From Massilia kyonggiensis (GTDB taxonomy: Bacteria; Pseudomonadota; Gammaproteobacteria; Burkholderiales; Burkholderiaceae_D), in contig NZ_JANUGY010000002.1 of NCBI RefSeq assembly GCF_024756235.1, forward strand, positions 124,001 through 188,000: DNA of 64,000 bases. The letters are read 5' to 3'. How positions within the stretch are numbered: the first letter of the stretch is position 1; each line of letters opens with the position of its first letter. This document shows positions 17,205-27,412 of this stretch, in pieces. The notes beneath the pieces are model-generated. The model was not told the origin of the DNA. It ran no database searches and saw only the letters and a list, made by a program, of their open reading frames with translations. Both the position numbers and the translations under genes were made by a program.

Positions 17205-17549
17205 GGCGGATCGTCGTCGGTTGGTCGATGAAAGAGAACGACGTCAGACTAGATCCGCGCAGGTTCCCGCGCGAGCGGAATGTGGCGAGGTGGGAGCAGG
17301 GTGGGGCGGGCCGGACGAATCCCCAAAAAAAAGCCCGCTTGCGGCGGGCTTGAATCTATTTTCTTGGAGGAAGATAGAGGAGACGGTTCAGATTATGCGG
17401 GGGCAAAAGAAATAAATCCAATTTGATTTTCAGATATCGATCATACAAATTTGGAATAATATGGCTGAGATAATTGGTGATGTTTGAGCGCGTACATACG
17501 TTTTAGAATGGAATGCTGTCTTGCAAGCATTCAATTCCTGTTCCCGCTC
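17205..17549 (+). other. Intergenic region with AT-rich promoter stretch
   Basis: 345 bp between divergent genes. 17205-17320 is GC-rich and featureless apart from the likely acyltransferase promoter. 17331-17351 holds a terminator-type hairpin. 17400-17515 is strongly AT-rich ('AATTTGGAATAATATGG' near 17447) and probably contains the promoter of the metallopeptidase/MORN gene. Two earlier in-frame ATGs of that gene (17484, 17508) fall here. Confidence 0.5.
17323..17351 (-). terminator. Orphan intrinsic terminator, minus-strand orientation
   Basis: AAGCCCGC (17331-17338), a 5-nt loop, and GCGGGCTT (17344-17351) form a perfect 8-bp stem. An A-run on its left (from about 17325) becomes a U-run when transcribed on the minus strand. 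That orientation has no gene to terminate: the acyltransferase starts beyond it and its right-hand neighbour is on the plus strand. It may end a short minus-strand RNA or act as a leader attenuator. Confidence 0.6.
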
Positions 17550-19679
17550 ATGGAACCCACTCTCATCAGCCGCGCCCTGTCCATCCTGTTCCTGTCGATA
17601 CCGCTGGCGCAAGCCGCCAACCTGAGCGACCTCGTCGACCGGAACTGGATCGAAATCGACAGCCCGAATTTCCGGGTCGTCACCGACCAGCCGGAGAACG
17701 TCGCGCGCCAGATGGTCGTGGACTTGGAAAACCTGCGATACATCTCGAACCGCGTGCGCGGCGCGCAATCGCTGGACGGACCGCCGCTGACGATCGTCGC
17801 GATGGGCCGGAGCAGCTTCGCGACGCTGGAGCTGCCACAGAATATGGCCGGCGTGTTCCAGTTGTCGCGCCACGGTTACGCAGCCATCGCCAGGATCGAG
17901 GATTACGCCACGTCGGCCGGGACAAGCGACTGGTCGCGCGCGGTCATCCTGCACGAATACCACCATTTCCTGATGCATTATTCGCCCGAGACGACGGCGT
18001 ATCCGCGCTGGTACGACGAAGGGATGTCGGAGTACTGGTCGTCGCTGGTCATCCAGGATGGCACGGCATGGTTCGGCCATCCGGTGGAAGGCAGCCATCG
18101 CGAGGACTGGCTGACCGACCGGACGGGCCGGATCAATCTCGATACCAGATGGCTGTTCAACACGAGCAAACTCTCCTACGACAACAGCACGCGGGCCGGC
18201 AAGGTCGACATGGCCCGTTTTTATGCCTGTGCGAAGTACGCGATTCACTACTTCAATTCGAGTCCCGAATTGCGCAGGCAACTCGCGCATTACCTGCGTC
18301 TGCATAACATCGGGCTGTCGGAAGACCAGGCTGTGCGCATCGCTTTCAAGAAGTCGTACGAGGAACTCGATGTCGACATGCGGCGCTACGTGGAGCGCCG
18401 CATGATGGCCCGCGGATTTTCGACTGGAAAGGATGGGCTCGACCTGCCGCAAGTCCAGGTGAAGGTGACGAAGCTCGACCGCCCTGGGACCTATGCCGTC
18501 CAGGCCGACGTGGTGCCCCGCTTCGCGAAGCGCGACGCCAAGGTGACGCGGGAACTGATCGAAACGAACCTCAAGCACCACCCGGCGGATCCGAAGGCGA
18601 CCATCCTTGCCGTCAGCCTGGGCATCGTCGACGATGGCGCGCAGCGCCTCGACGCGCTGCTGAAACGCTACCCGAAAGACGCAGGCCTGCTGGCCACGCG
18701 CGCCGAAGGCCTGGGCATGGCGGCGGCCGCCATGCACGACACCGGCACGCCCGGCTGGGAAGCGCCGCTGAAGGAGGCGCGCTCCCTGGCCCGGCGCGCC
18801 ATCGCGGCGGATCCGTCCAATCCGCTGGCCTACTTTACCCTGGCACATGTGTACAAGCTTGCGCCCGACATTGGACCGGTACAGGAAGGTATCGCCGGTC
18901 TGGACACCCTCGTCATCTACGAGCCGACGCCCGGCAGTCTGCGCGCACTGGCGCACCTCTACCTGCGCAACAAGCAATTGCTGGAAGCGGTCAAGAGCCT
19001 CCGCAGCGCCGTCGCGTTCGATGCGGCAGGCAAGAATCCGCTCGACGCACTGTTGCTGGAAAACCTGGAACTCGTTGCCGACATGGCGTCCAGCGCGACC
19101 CCGGACGGCAAGGGATTGCGGTACACGACTGGCGACCTCTACGAAGGCGCCGTGGCGGGCGGCAAACCGGACGGGAAGGGCAAGTGGGTGCGTCCGACCG
19201 GCAGTTATTACGAAGGCGACTTCGTGCAGGGCCTGCCGTCGGGCCACGGCAAGCTGGTGAGCGAGCGGGGCGTCGCGTACGAGGGAGACTTCACGGCGGG
19301 CATGGCGCGCGGCAGGGGCCGCATCAGCTTCCCGGCCGGCGGCAAGATGGTCTCGTATGAAGGCGGCGTCGAGGATGCGGTGCCGTCCGGTCCCGGCGTC
19401 CTCGTGACGCAGGAGGGACGGCTGGAAGCCACGTTCGTGCAAGGCGAAGCACACGGCGACGGCGTGTTCGTACCCATCCACGCCGCCCCCATGCGCGGGA
19501 CGTGGCGCTACGGCGCGTACCAGTGGCCGGTGGCCGACAAGCTTGCCTTCTTTGGCGGCATCGATGGCGAAGGGCGGCGCCACGGCATGGGTTGGTGCCG
19601 GGCGGACGCGTCGCCCCGGATCGACCTGTGCCGTTACAAGGAGGATCGCAAGGTTGCGTTGGACACGGAAGACGATTGA
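17550..19679 (+). CDS. Secreted zinc-metallopeptidase-like protein with TPR and MORN repeats
   Basis: 709 residues from the ATG at 17550, chosen because it gives a signal peptide (MEPTLISRALSILFLSIPLAQA); in-frame ATGs exist at 17484 and 17508. The N-terminal third resembles the peptidase-MA-like group: HEYHH at 135-139 and 'RWYDEGMSEYW', whose E157 is a candidate third zinc ligand. The middle (about 320-520) is helical and TPR-like ('NPLAYFTLAHVYKLAP', 'GSLRALAHLYLRNKQLLEAV'). The C-terminus (about 520-660) has MORN units: 'YEGAVAGGKPDGKGKW', 'YEGDFVQGLPSGHGKL', 'YEGDFTAGMARGRGRI'. The combination is unusual; the target is unknown. Confidence 0.8.
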   Translation: MEPTLISRALSILFLSIPLAQAANLSDLVDRNWIEIDSPNFRVVTDQPENVARQMVVDLENLRYISNRVRGAQSLDGPPLTIVAMGRSSFATLELPQNMAGVFQLSRHGYAAIARIEDYATSAGTSDWSRAVILHEYHHFLMHYSPETTAYPRWYDEGMSEYWSSLVIQDGTAWFGHPVEGSHREDWLTDRTGRINLDTRWLFNTSKLSYDNSTRAGKVDMARFYACAKYAIHYFNSSPELRRQLAHYLRLHNIGLSEDQAVRIAFKKSYEELDVDMRRYVERRMMARGFSTGKDGLDLPQVQVKVTKLDRPGTYAVQADVVPRFAKRDAKVTRELIETNLKHHPADPKATILAVSLGIVDDGAQRLDALLKRYPKDAGLLATRAEGLGMAAAAMHDTGTPGWEAPLKEARSLARRAIAADPSNPLAYFTLAHVYKLAPDIGPVQEGIAGLDTLVIYEPTPGSLRALAHLYLRNKQLLEAVKSLRSAVAFDAAGKNPLDALLLENLELVADMASSATPDGKGLRYTTGDLYEGAVAGGKPDGKGKWVRPTGSYYEGDFVQGLPSGHGKLVSERGVAYEGDFTAGMARGRGRISFPAGGKMVSYEGGVEDAVPSGPGVLVTQEGRLEATFVQGEAHGDGVFVPIHAAPMRGTWRYGAYQWPVADKLAFFGGIDGEGRRHGMGWCRADASPRIDLCRYKEDRKVALDTEDD

Positions 19680-19723
19680 CGCGCTACAATCGATTTCTCC
19701 GACCATCGAACGAAAGGCTTTCC

Positions 19724-20659
19724 ATGCAAGCGCGCACCGTCCTCGCCCTCCCTGGCCTCCTGCTGACCCTGTCGTATGCGGCAGGTAGCCACGCCGCCTC
19801 CGTCTGCGGCACGGCACCGACGGGCGAACTGCGCGCGGAACGCGTCGCGAGCGTCAAGCCGACGCGCACCGAGGCGGGCCTCTACGAAGGCCCCGTGTGG
19901 ATCAAGGACGCGCTGTATTTTTCCGATTTCAGCCTCGGACCCGGCTTCCCGTCGCGCATCCGCAAGCTGGCGGCGGACGGTACCGTGACCACGGTGGTGG
20001 AAGACAGCGGCAGCAACGGCCTCGCCGTCGATGCGCACGGCGACCTCGTCGCGGCCACGCACAAGTACAAGGCGCTGTCGCGCTATGCCATCGCGGACGG
20101 CAAGCGCACGACGCTCGCCGCCAGCTACCAGGGCCAGGTGTTCAACTCGCCGAACGATATCGCCATTGCGAAAGATGGCACGATCTATTTCACGGACCCG
20201 GATTTCCAGAAGGCGGCGGCGCCCGGCGGTCAGCCCGTCACGGGCGTGTACCGCGTGGGTACGGACGGCAAGGTCACGCTCGTCGACGGCACCCGGCCGA
20301 ATCCGAACGGCGTCTCGCTGTCGCCGGCCGGCGACGTGCTGTACGTGAACGCGGGCGACGGGATCCTGCGCGCGTACCCGATCGTGAACGGCGTGCCGGG
20401 GCAGGGGCGCGACATCGCCAGCGGGTTGAACATCCCGGACGGCATGGCCGTCGATTGCCACGGCAATATCTACGTCACCGAGCACCCGGCCAAACGGGTG
20501 CGCGTGTTCTCGCCGCAGGGGGCGGAGCTGGCGACGATCCGCACGGACGCCAACGTGACGAACGCCGCGTTCGGCGGCGCCGACGGCAAGACGCTGTTCC
20601 TGACGGGCGCCGGCGCCGTGTGGCAGATCCGGCTGGACGTCACCGGATCGCCGTATTGA
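19724..20659 (+). CDS. SMP-30/gluconolactonase-like secreted protein
   Basis: A six-bladed beta-propeller of 311 residues with a Sec signal (MQARTVLALPGLLLTLSYAAGSHAA). Family landmarks: 'EGPVWIKDALYFSDFS' (with the metal-ligand glutamate), 'SNGLAVDAHGDLVAATH', 'NSPNDIAIAKDGTIYFTDP', 'PNGVSLSPAGDVLYVN' and 'PDGMAVDCHGNIYVTE'. The N and D residues in the last three are the usual metal and lactone-site positions. It would hydrolyse a sugar lactone in the periplasm. The facing GFOR-like gene, which could produce such lactones, makes this interesting. A TACAAT -10-like box lies at 19685-19690. Confidence 0.87.
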   Translation: MQARTVLALPGLLLTLSYAAGSHAASVCGTAPTGELRAERVASVKPTRTEAGLYEGPVWIKDALYFSDFSLGPGFPSRIRKLAADGTVTTVVEDSGSNGLAVDAHGDLVAATHKYKALSRYAIADGKRTTLAASYQGQVFNSPNDIAIAKDGTIYFTDPDFQKAAAPGGQPVTGVYRVGTDGKVTLVDGTRPNPNGVSLSPAGDVLYVNAGDGILRAYPIVNGVPGQGRDIASGLNIPDGMAVDCHGNIYVTEHPAKRVRVFSPQGAELATIRTDANVTNAAFGGADGKTLFLTGAGAVWQIRLDVTGSPY

Positions 20660-20664
20660 GATCT

Positions 20665-20688
20665 CGTGCGCGCGCCGTCGCGCGCACG
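20665..20688. terminator. Perfect 10-bp GC hairpin between convergent genes
   Basis: CGTGCGCGCG (20665-20674), loop CCGT, CGCGCGCACG (20679-20688). It sits between the stops of the SMP-30-like and GFOR-like genes. No T-run follows in either direction, so it is a candidate transcript-end structure rather than a classical intrinsic terminator. Confidence 0.45.
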
Positions 20689-20702
20689 TGTCTGCGCCGG
20701 CC

Positions 20703-21818
20703 TCAGGCCCTCAGCACGATGCGCTTCTGCTCGCGTGCCGACTGGTAGATCGCTTCGATGATGCGCAGGTCGCGCAGGCCTTCCTCGCCTGCGACGATCG
20801 GCTCGCGGTCCTGCAGCACGCATTGCGCCATGTGGTCCAGCTGACCGGCCCATTGCGTGGCGCCGGGACCTGGCGGCGGCGTGACTTCCTTGTCGCGGCC
20901 ATTGCCGCCGACCCACATGCGGTTGCCGTGGTACCCGGTCGCCGGCTCCATGTCGATGCGGCCTTTATCTCCCACCAGCAGGATATGGTTCTGGTTGGCG
21001 CTGTACATCGACTGGCACGAGCCGATTACGCCGGACGGGAATTCCAGCTGGAAGCCGATCTGGTCTTCCACCTCGCGGAAGCGCGGGTCCTTGCGGTCCG
21101 TCGTTTCCTGGGCATACACGGCAGTCGGTTCCTCGCCCGTCATGTAGCGCGCCGCGTTGAGGGCGTAGATGCCGATGTCCATCATCGAGCCGCCGCCCGC
21201 CAGCGCCTTTTTCAGGCGCCACGCGTTCGGGTCGCGGAAGTTGAAGCCGTGCTCGGAGCGGAAGTAGCGCAGCTTGCCGATTTCGCCCGCGCGGGCGATG
21301 CGGCGCGCTTCCAGGTTGTACGGCTCGAAATGGCAGCGATAGCCGATCATCAGCTTCTTGCCGGCCTGGCGGCATGCCGCGATCATCGCTTCGCATTCGG
21401 CCGACGACACGGCCATCGGCTTTTCGCACAGCACGTGCTTGCCGGCCTTGGCCGCGCGGATCGTGTACTCCGCATGCATCGAGACGGGCAGGCAGATGTA
21501 GACGATGTCGATGTCCGGGTTGTTGCGGATATCGTCGTAATTCTGGTAGTTGTAGATATTCTTTTCCGGGACACCGTATTCCTGCGCGACGCGCTTGGCC
21601 TTGGCCGCATCGCCGCTGACCAGCGCGACGAGCCGGCTGTTCTTGCAGTTCTTGAATTGCGGGATGATGATGCCCAGGCCATAGGAGCCCAGCCCGACGA
21701 TCGCATAGCCGAGCTTGCGATCGGGCGGGGCCGCCCACGCCATATTGCCCACCGCACCCGCCGCCAGCGCGCCGCCGGCGGCAAGGACCAGACCTCGCCG
21801 ATTCCTGTCGATCATCAC
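20703..21818 (-). CDS. Glucose-fructose oxidoreductase-like Gfo/Idh/MocA protein, exported
   Basis: 371 residues. The N-terminus 'DRNRRGLVLAAGGALAAGAVGNMAWA' has a twin-arginine and hydrophobic core like the Tat leader of Zymomonas GFOR. The rest matches GFOR closely: 'GYAIVGLGSYGLGIIIPQF', 'HAEYTIRAAKAGKHVLCEKP' with the catalytic-site lysine of EKP, 'KKLMIGYRCHFEPYNLEA', 'LAGGGSMMDIGIYALNAARYMTGEEP' and 'GEEGLRDLRIIEAIY'. GFOR oxidises glucose to gluconolactone while reducing fructose with tightly bound NADP. The ribosome site AAAAGGAG is strong. It faces an SMP-30/lactonase-like gene. Confidence 0.87.
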   Translation of the reverse strand: MMIDRNRRGLVLAAGGALAAGAVGNMAWAAPPDRKLGYAIVGLGSYGLGIIIPQFKNCKNSRLVALVSGDAAKAKRVAQEYGVPEKNIYNYQNYDDIRNNPDIDIVYICLPVSMHAEYTIRAAKAGKHVLCEKPMAVSSAECEAMIAACRQAGKKLMIGYRCHFEPYNLEARRIARAGEIGKLRYFRSEHGFNFRDPNAWRLKKALAGGGSMMDIGIYALNAARYMTGEEPTAVYAQETTDRKDPRFREVEDQIGFQLEFPSGVIGSCQSMYSANQNHILLVGDKGRIDMEPATGYHGNRMWVGGNGRDKEVTPPPGPGATQWAGQLDHMAQCVLQDREPIVAGEEGLRDLRIIEAIYQSAREQKRIVLRA

Positions 21819-21981
21819 GTCTCCTTTTGTTATCGATGTTAGCGCTCACAATTGCGTTCTCATTTTAATACGAATGCACGGGCTCGCCCACAATTGGCGC
21901 CAATCAAGAATCAGCCGACCCCGACGCGCACACTGACAGATGGTGCCCGGACCGGCCGGGCCATTTTCGACGAGGTGAATC

Positions 21982-23589
21982 ATGGTCAAACTCCAGGGCA
22001 GCGTGCCCGCAACCATTGCCGACATGCGGTCCCTCGGACCGGCGCCGGCCGACGAACGCATCGACGTCACCGTTTTCGTGCGCCGCCGCGCACCGCTGGC
22101 GCCCCATCCGCTGAATGTGAACGTGGCGCAGCGGCGCTATCTCACGCGGGCCGAATTCGCCGCGCAGCACGGCGCCAGCGATGCCGACCTCGACGCCGTC
22201 GCCGCGTTCGCCCAAAAGGCCGGGCTCGTCGTGGTGGAACGCCGGCCGGCCGCGCGCAGCATCGTCCTGTCCGGCACGGCCGCCCGGGTCTCCGCCGCGT
22301 TCGGCACGGCCATCGAGCGGGTCGAGCACGCGGCCGGCATCTCGCGCCGCCGCACGGCGCCCGTGCACGTGCCGCCCGAGCTGGACGGCATCGTCGAAGG
22401 CGTGTTCGGCATCGACGACGTGCCGATCGCAAAGCCGCATTTCAAGTTTTCGAAGGAATCCTCGCAAGCTGCCCTGAATGCATCGATGCCGTTGGGCGCC
22501 GAACCCGCCGATGCCCAGGCGGCGCCCGGCTTCACGGGCATCGACATGGCGCGGCTGTACGACTTCCCGGCGGGCCTGGACGGCAGCGGCCAGTGCATCG
22601 CCATCATCGAACTGGGCGGCGGCTACCGCACGTCCGACCTGAAGGCCTATTTCAAGAGCCTGGGCCTGCCGCCGCCGCACGTGACGGCCGTCTCCGTCGA
22701 CGGCGGCAAGAACAGCCCGTCGCTGCCATGGAGCGCGGATGCCGAGGTCATGCTGGACATCGAGGTCGCGGGCGCCGTCGCGCCGAAGGCGCAGATCGCC
22801 GTGTACTTCGCGCCGAACAGCGAGCAGGGGTTCGTCGATGCGATCGCGGCCGCCGTCCACGACGACGTGCGCAAGCCGTCCGTCATCTCGATCAGCTGGG
22901 GGGCGCCGGAATCGGAATGGACGGACCAGGGCCTGGCCGCGATGGACCAGGCGTTCGAGGCCGCGGCCGCGCTGGGCGTGACGGTGTGCTGCGCGGCGGG
23001 CGACGCCGGCGCGCACGACCAGGACCCGCAGAACGGCACGCCGGACGGCCTCGCGCATGCGGACTTCCCCGCGTCCAGTCCGTACGTGCTGGGCTGCGGC
23101 GGCACGCGCATCACCGTCAGCGGCAACACCATCGCCAGCGAGACCGTGTGGAATGACGACCCGGCCACCAGCGCCACGGGTGGCGGCGTCAGCGACAAGT
23201 TCGCGCTGCCGTCCTGGCAGGCGGATGCGGGCGTGCCGGTATCGATCAATCCGGGCGGACACGTGGGCCGCGGCGTGCCGGACGTGGCCGGCAACGCGTC
23301 GCCGGCGACGGGCTACCGGGTGCGGGTCGACTTCCTGACGACCACGATCGGGGGCACGAGCGCCGTGTCGCCGCTGTATGCGGGGCTCGTCGCGCTGCTG
23401 AACCAGAAGCTGCCGCAACCCGTGGGCTGGCTCAATCCGCTGCTGTACGGCCCGCTGGCAGGCAGCGGCGCCATGCGCGACATCACGAGCGGCGACAACG
23501 GCGGCTATGCGGCCGGGTCCGGGTGGGACGCGTGCACGGGCTGGGGCGTGCCCGTCGGTTCGAAACTGCTGGCCGCGCTCGAAGCCTGA
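21982..23589 (+). CDS. S53 family peptidase (sedolisin/kumamolisin type) with pro-domain
   Basis: A 535-residue serine-carboxyl peptidase. The pro-kumamolisin activation domain covers about residues 1-165 ('RRYLTRAEFAAQHGASDADLDAVAAFA'). The catalytic triad is visible: E255 and D259 in 'DAEVMLDIEV', and S460 in 'GGTSAVSP'. The C-terminal calcium site 'DITSGDNGGYAAGSGWDACTGWG' is complete. No signal peptide is evident, as in kumamolisin itself. Such enzymes digest proteins outside the cell, usually at acid pH. GAGGTGAATC precedes the ATG. A convergent LytTR regulator gene abuts its stop. Confidence 0.93.
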   Translation: MVKLQGSVPATIADMRSLGPAPADERIDVTVFVRRRAPLAPHPLNVNVAQRRYLTRAEFAAQHGASDADLDAVAAFAQKAGLVVVERRPAARSIVLSGTAARVSAAFGTAIERVEHAAGISRRRTAPVHVPPELDGIVEGVFGIDDVPIAKPHFKFSKESSQAALNASMPLGAEPADAQAAPGFTGIDMARLYDFPAGLDGSGQCIAIIELGGGYRTSDLKAYFKSLGLPPPHVTAVSVDGGKNSPSLPWSADAEVMLDIEVAGAVAPKAQIAVYFAPNSEQGFVDAIAAAVHDDVRKPSVISISWGAPESEWTDQGLAAMDQAFEAAAALGVTVCCAAGDAGAHDQDPQNGTPDGLAHADFPASSPYVLGCGGTRITVSGNTIASETVWNDDPATSATGGGVSDKFALPSWQADAGVPVSINPGGHVGRGVPDVAGNASPATGYRVRVDFLTTTIGGTSAVSPLYAGLVALLNQKLPQPVGWLNPLLYGPLAGSGAMRDITSGDNGGYAAGSGWDACTGWGVPVGSKLLAALEA

Positions 23590-24306
23590 TCACGCCAACC
23601 GCGCGAGCACGTCGGCGCGGTACTGGCGGCTGCACGGCACCCGTGCGCCGCCACGCAGCAGCAATTCGCCGTCGCCCTTGTCCAGCGTGACCACCTGTTC
23701 GATCCAACTCACCTGCACGGCGGCGCGCCGGTGGCAGCGAACGAAACCAGCGCCGAGCCGGTCGACGAGGCCGGCCAGCGTCTGGCGCAGCAGCGGGCTG
23801 CCCGTGGCCGTGTGCAGCACGACGTAGTTGTCGGCCGTTTCGATCCACTGGATGTCCGCGACGCGCACGACGCGCGTGACGCCGCGTTCACTCACGAGCA
23901 ATTGCTCCAGCGGTGCGGGCGGCAGCGCGGCCGGCTGGCCGTCGACGCGGGTGGCCAGTTTTTTCCGCAGGCGCGCCAGTGCGCGGGACAGGCGGTCGCC
24001 GTCGTAGGGCTTGAGCAGGTAATCGATGGCGTCGCAGTCGAACGCCTGGCATGCGTAGCGCTCGTACGCCGTGACGAACACGACGAGCGGCGCCGGTTCG
24101 GGCAGCGAGGCCGCCAGTTCGATGCCGGACAGCTCGGGCATCTCGATGTCGAGCAGCAGCGCGTCCGGGCGGAAGCTGGCGATCCGCTCCAGGGCATCGA
24201 TGCCGTCGGCCGCTTCCTCGACGGCCGTGACGCCGTCCTGCTGCGCGAGCAGGTGGCGCAGTTTTGCGCGCGCAGGGCGCTCGTCGTCGACGATCAGCAG
24301 ACGCAT
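23590..24306 (-). CDS. LytTR-family response regulator
   Basis: A 238-residue regulator with a receiver domain (residues 1-120, phospho-acceptor D53 in 'LLLDIEMPELSG', switch lysine in 'YLLKPY') and a C-terminal LytTR DNA-binding domain ('ERGVTRVVRVADIQWIETADNYVVLHT', 'FVRCHRRAAVQVSWIEQV'). It is the partner of the histidine kinase encoded 7 bp upstream on the same strand. LytTR proteins bind direct repeats near promoters; no target is apparent here. Confidence 0.93.
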   Translation of the reverse strand: MRLLIVDDERPARAKLRHLLAQQDGVTAVEEAADGIDALERIASFRPDALLLDIEMPELSGIELAASLPEPAPLVVFVTAYERYACQAFDCDAIDYLLKPYDGDRLSRALARLRKKLATRVDGQPAALPPAPLEQLLVSERGVTRVVRVADIQWIETADNYVVLHTATGSPLLRQTLAGLVDRLGAGFVRCHRRAAVQVSWIEQVVTLDKGDGELLLRGGARVPCSRQYRADVLARLA

Positions 24307-24313
24307 ACTGACC

Positions 24314-25387
24314 TCAGCAAGGCAACCTCATCTCCGCACGCACGCCGCCCTGCGGCCGCGCCGTGATGTCGAGCCGGCCGGCGTCGCCGTATAACGCCTG
24401 GATGCGGGCGCGCAGGTTCGACAGGCCGATGCCGCCGGGGCGTTCCGACGCCGCCAGCTTGCCGGCATCGTCCTCGACGCCCAGCACGAGCTCGTCGCCC
24501 TCGCGGCAGACGGACACCGCGATGTGCGTCTGGCCGCGGCGCCGTTCGACGGTGTGCTTGAACACGTTTTCCAGCAGCGGCTGCAGGCTCATCACGGGTA
24601 CTTCGCGGTCGAGCAGGGCGTCGTCGACCTGCCAGGCGATGGCGACGCGGTCGGCGAAGCGCTCGGCCATCACGTCCGCGTACCCGCGCGCGAGGCGCAG
24701 TTCGGTGGCGAGCGGGGCCGCGTGGCGGTCGCCCAGGGCCAGCGTCTCGCGCAGCACGTCGGCCAGTTGGGTGAGCGTCGCGTCGGCTCTGGCCGGGTCG
24801 GTCCAGATCAGCGCCGACACCGTGTTCAGCGCATTGAACAAGAAGTGCGGCTGCATCTGCTGGCCCAGTCTCTGCAACTGCGCCTGGCGCAGCAGGGTGT
24901 TCGAGCGTTCCGCGCGCAACCGGGCGTCGAGCAGGGCGCGGTAGGATTGCACGCCGAAGCGGATCGCCATGAACAGGCCGAAGAAGATCGTGATCTTCAT
25001 CGACTCGTACACGAACAGTTGCGGCACCGGATCGTGCCGGTAGGTTTCGCCGACGAGTGCGTACACGCCGTGGCGCAGGCCGAAGGCGAGGGGGACGAAC
25101 GCGATCCAGTACATCGGCAGCCAGCGCGACTGGCGCGCGAACCAGCGCCAGGGCGTGCCGAGCAGGTGGTCGTCCGTGTGCGACCAGCGCAGCTGCACGA
25201 GCGCGAGCGCCGTCACGACGAGCGCGGACGACCCTTCCCACAGCAGCGGCTTCCAGATCGCGTGGCTGTGCTCGTTGCGCATGAAGTCCTGCACGGCGAC
25301 GAGCATCATCAGGATCCAGAACAGGATCCACGCGGATACGAAGACGGCGTTGCGGCGCAGGAAGGTCATGCGGGGATGATCGGCCAT
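24314..25387 (-). CDS. LytS/YehU-type membrane sensor histidine kinase
   Basis: A kinase of about 357 residues. The N-terminal half has four hydrophobic segments ('FVSAWILFWILMMLVAV', 'ALVVTALALVQL', 'YWIAFVPLAFGL', 'ITIFFGLFMAI'); the His_kinase domain follows with the phospho-acceptor in 'GQQMQPHFLFNALN' (about residue 180), then an HATPase ('SLQPLLENVFKH', 'GGIGLSNLRARIQALYG'). The start is ambiguous: ATGs at 25411, 25387 and 25369 all lack a clear Shine-Dalgarno sequence; 25387 is a compromise. It forms an operon with the LytTR regulator. Confidence 0.9.
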   Translation of the reverse strand: MADHPRMTFLRRNAVFVSAWILFWILMMLVAVQDFMRNEHSHAIWKPLLWEGSSALVVTALALVQLRWSHTDDHLLGTPWRWFARQSRWLPMYWIAFVPLAFGLRHGVYALVGETYRHDPVPQLFVYESMKITIFFGLFMAIRFGVQSYRALLDARLRAERSNTLLRQAQLQRLGQQMQPHFLFNALNTVSALIWTDPARADATLTQLADVLRETLALGDRHAAPLATELRLARGYADVMAERFADRVAIAWQVDDALLDREVPVMSLQPLLENVFKHTVERRRGQTHIAVSVCREGDELVLGVEDDAGKLAASERPGGIGLSNLRARIQALYGDAGRLDITARPQGGVRAEMRLPC

Positions 25388-25450
25388 GGCGTGCATCGCT
25401 GTCAACGCCATGCCGCTACAATCGGATCGCCTACTGACGCCATCCCAAGC

Positions 25451-27067
<1,617 letters not shown>

Positions 27068-27100
27068 CGTCGAGCCGGACAACCATCTCAGGAGGGAGCA

Positions 27101-27412
27101 ATGGAACGTTTCCTGTTCGTGTACCACGGCAAACCGGGCGCCGATTCCGATACGCGCCACGACCTGTCGCGCTGGGCCGCCTGGTTCGACGGCATGGGCT
27201 CGCGCGTCCTCGACCGCGGCAGCCTCACGCACAGCGCCGTCGAAGTGCCGCGCCGCCTGCTCGGGCCCAAGGAATCTGCCAGTTCGCTGTGCGGCTATTC
27301 GGTCGTCGAGGCGGCGGATTTCAACGAGGCCGTCGAGATCGGCGAGCGCTGTCCCATCTTCGACGAAGGCGGATCGATCGAGATCGCCCGGCTGACGATT
27401 CCGTTGTCGTAG
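27101..27412 (+). CDS. YCII-like small protein
   Basis: A 103-residue soluble protein with a strong ribosome site (AGGAGGGAGCA before the ATG). The layout 'RFLFVYHGKP...WAAWFDGMGSRVLDRGSLTHSAVEV...GYSVVEAADFNEAVEIGERCPIFDEGGSIEIARL' follows the dimeric alpha-beta-barrel YCII pattern (strand, helix with W-x-x-W/F, later 'SIEI'). These proteins bind small molecules, but their functions are mostly unknown. It converges with the reductase gene with no gap between stops. Confidence 0.75.
   Translation: MERFLFVYHGKPGADSDTRHDLSRWAAWFDGMGSRVLDRGSLTHSAVEVPRRLLGPKESASSLCGYSVVEAADFNEAVEIGERCPIFDEGGSIEIARLTIPLS

Noticed and set aside
17323..17351. Terminator of the acyltransferase gene
   Set aside because: The hairpin lies upstream of that gene's start, not after its stop.
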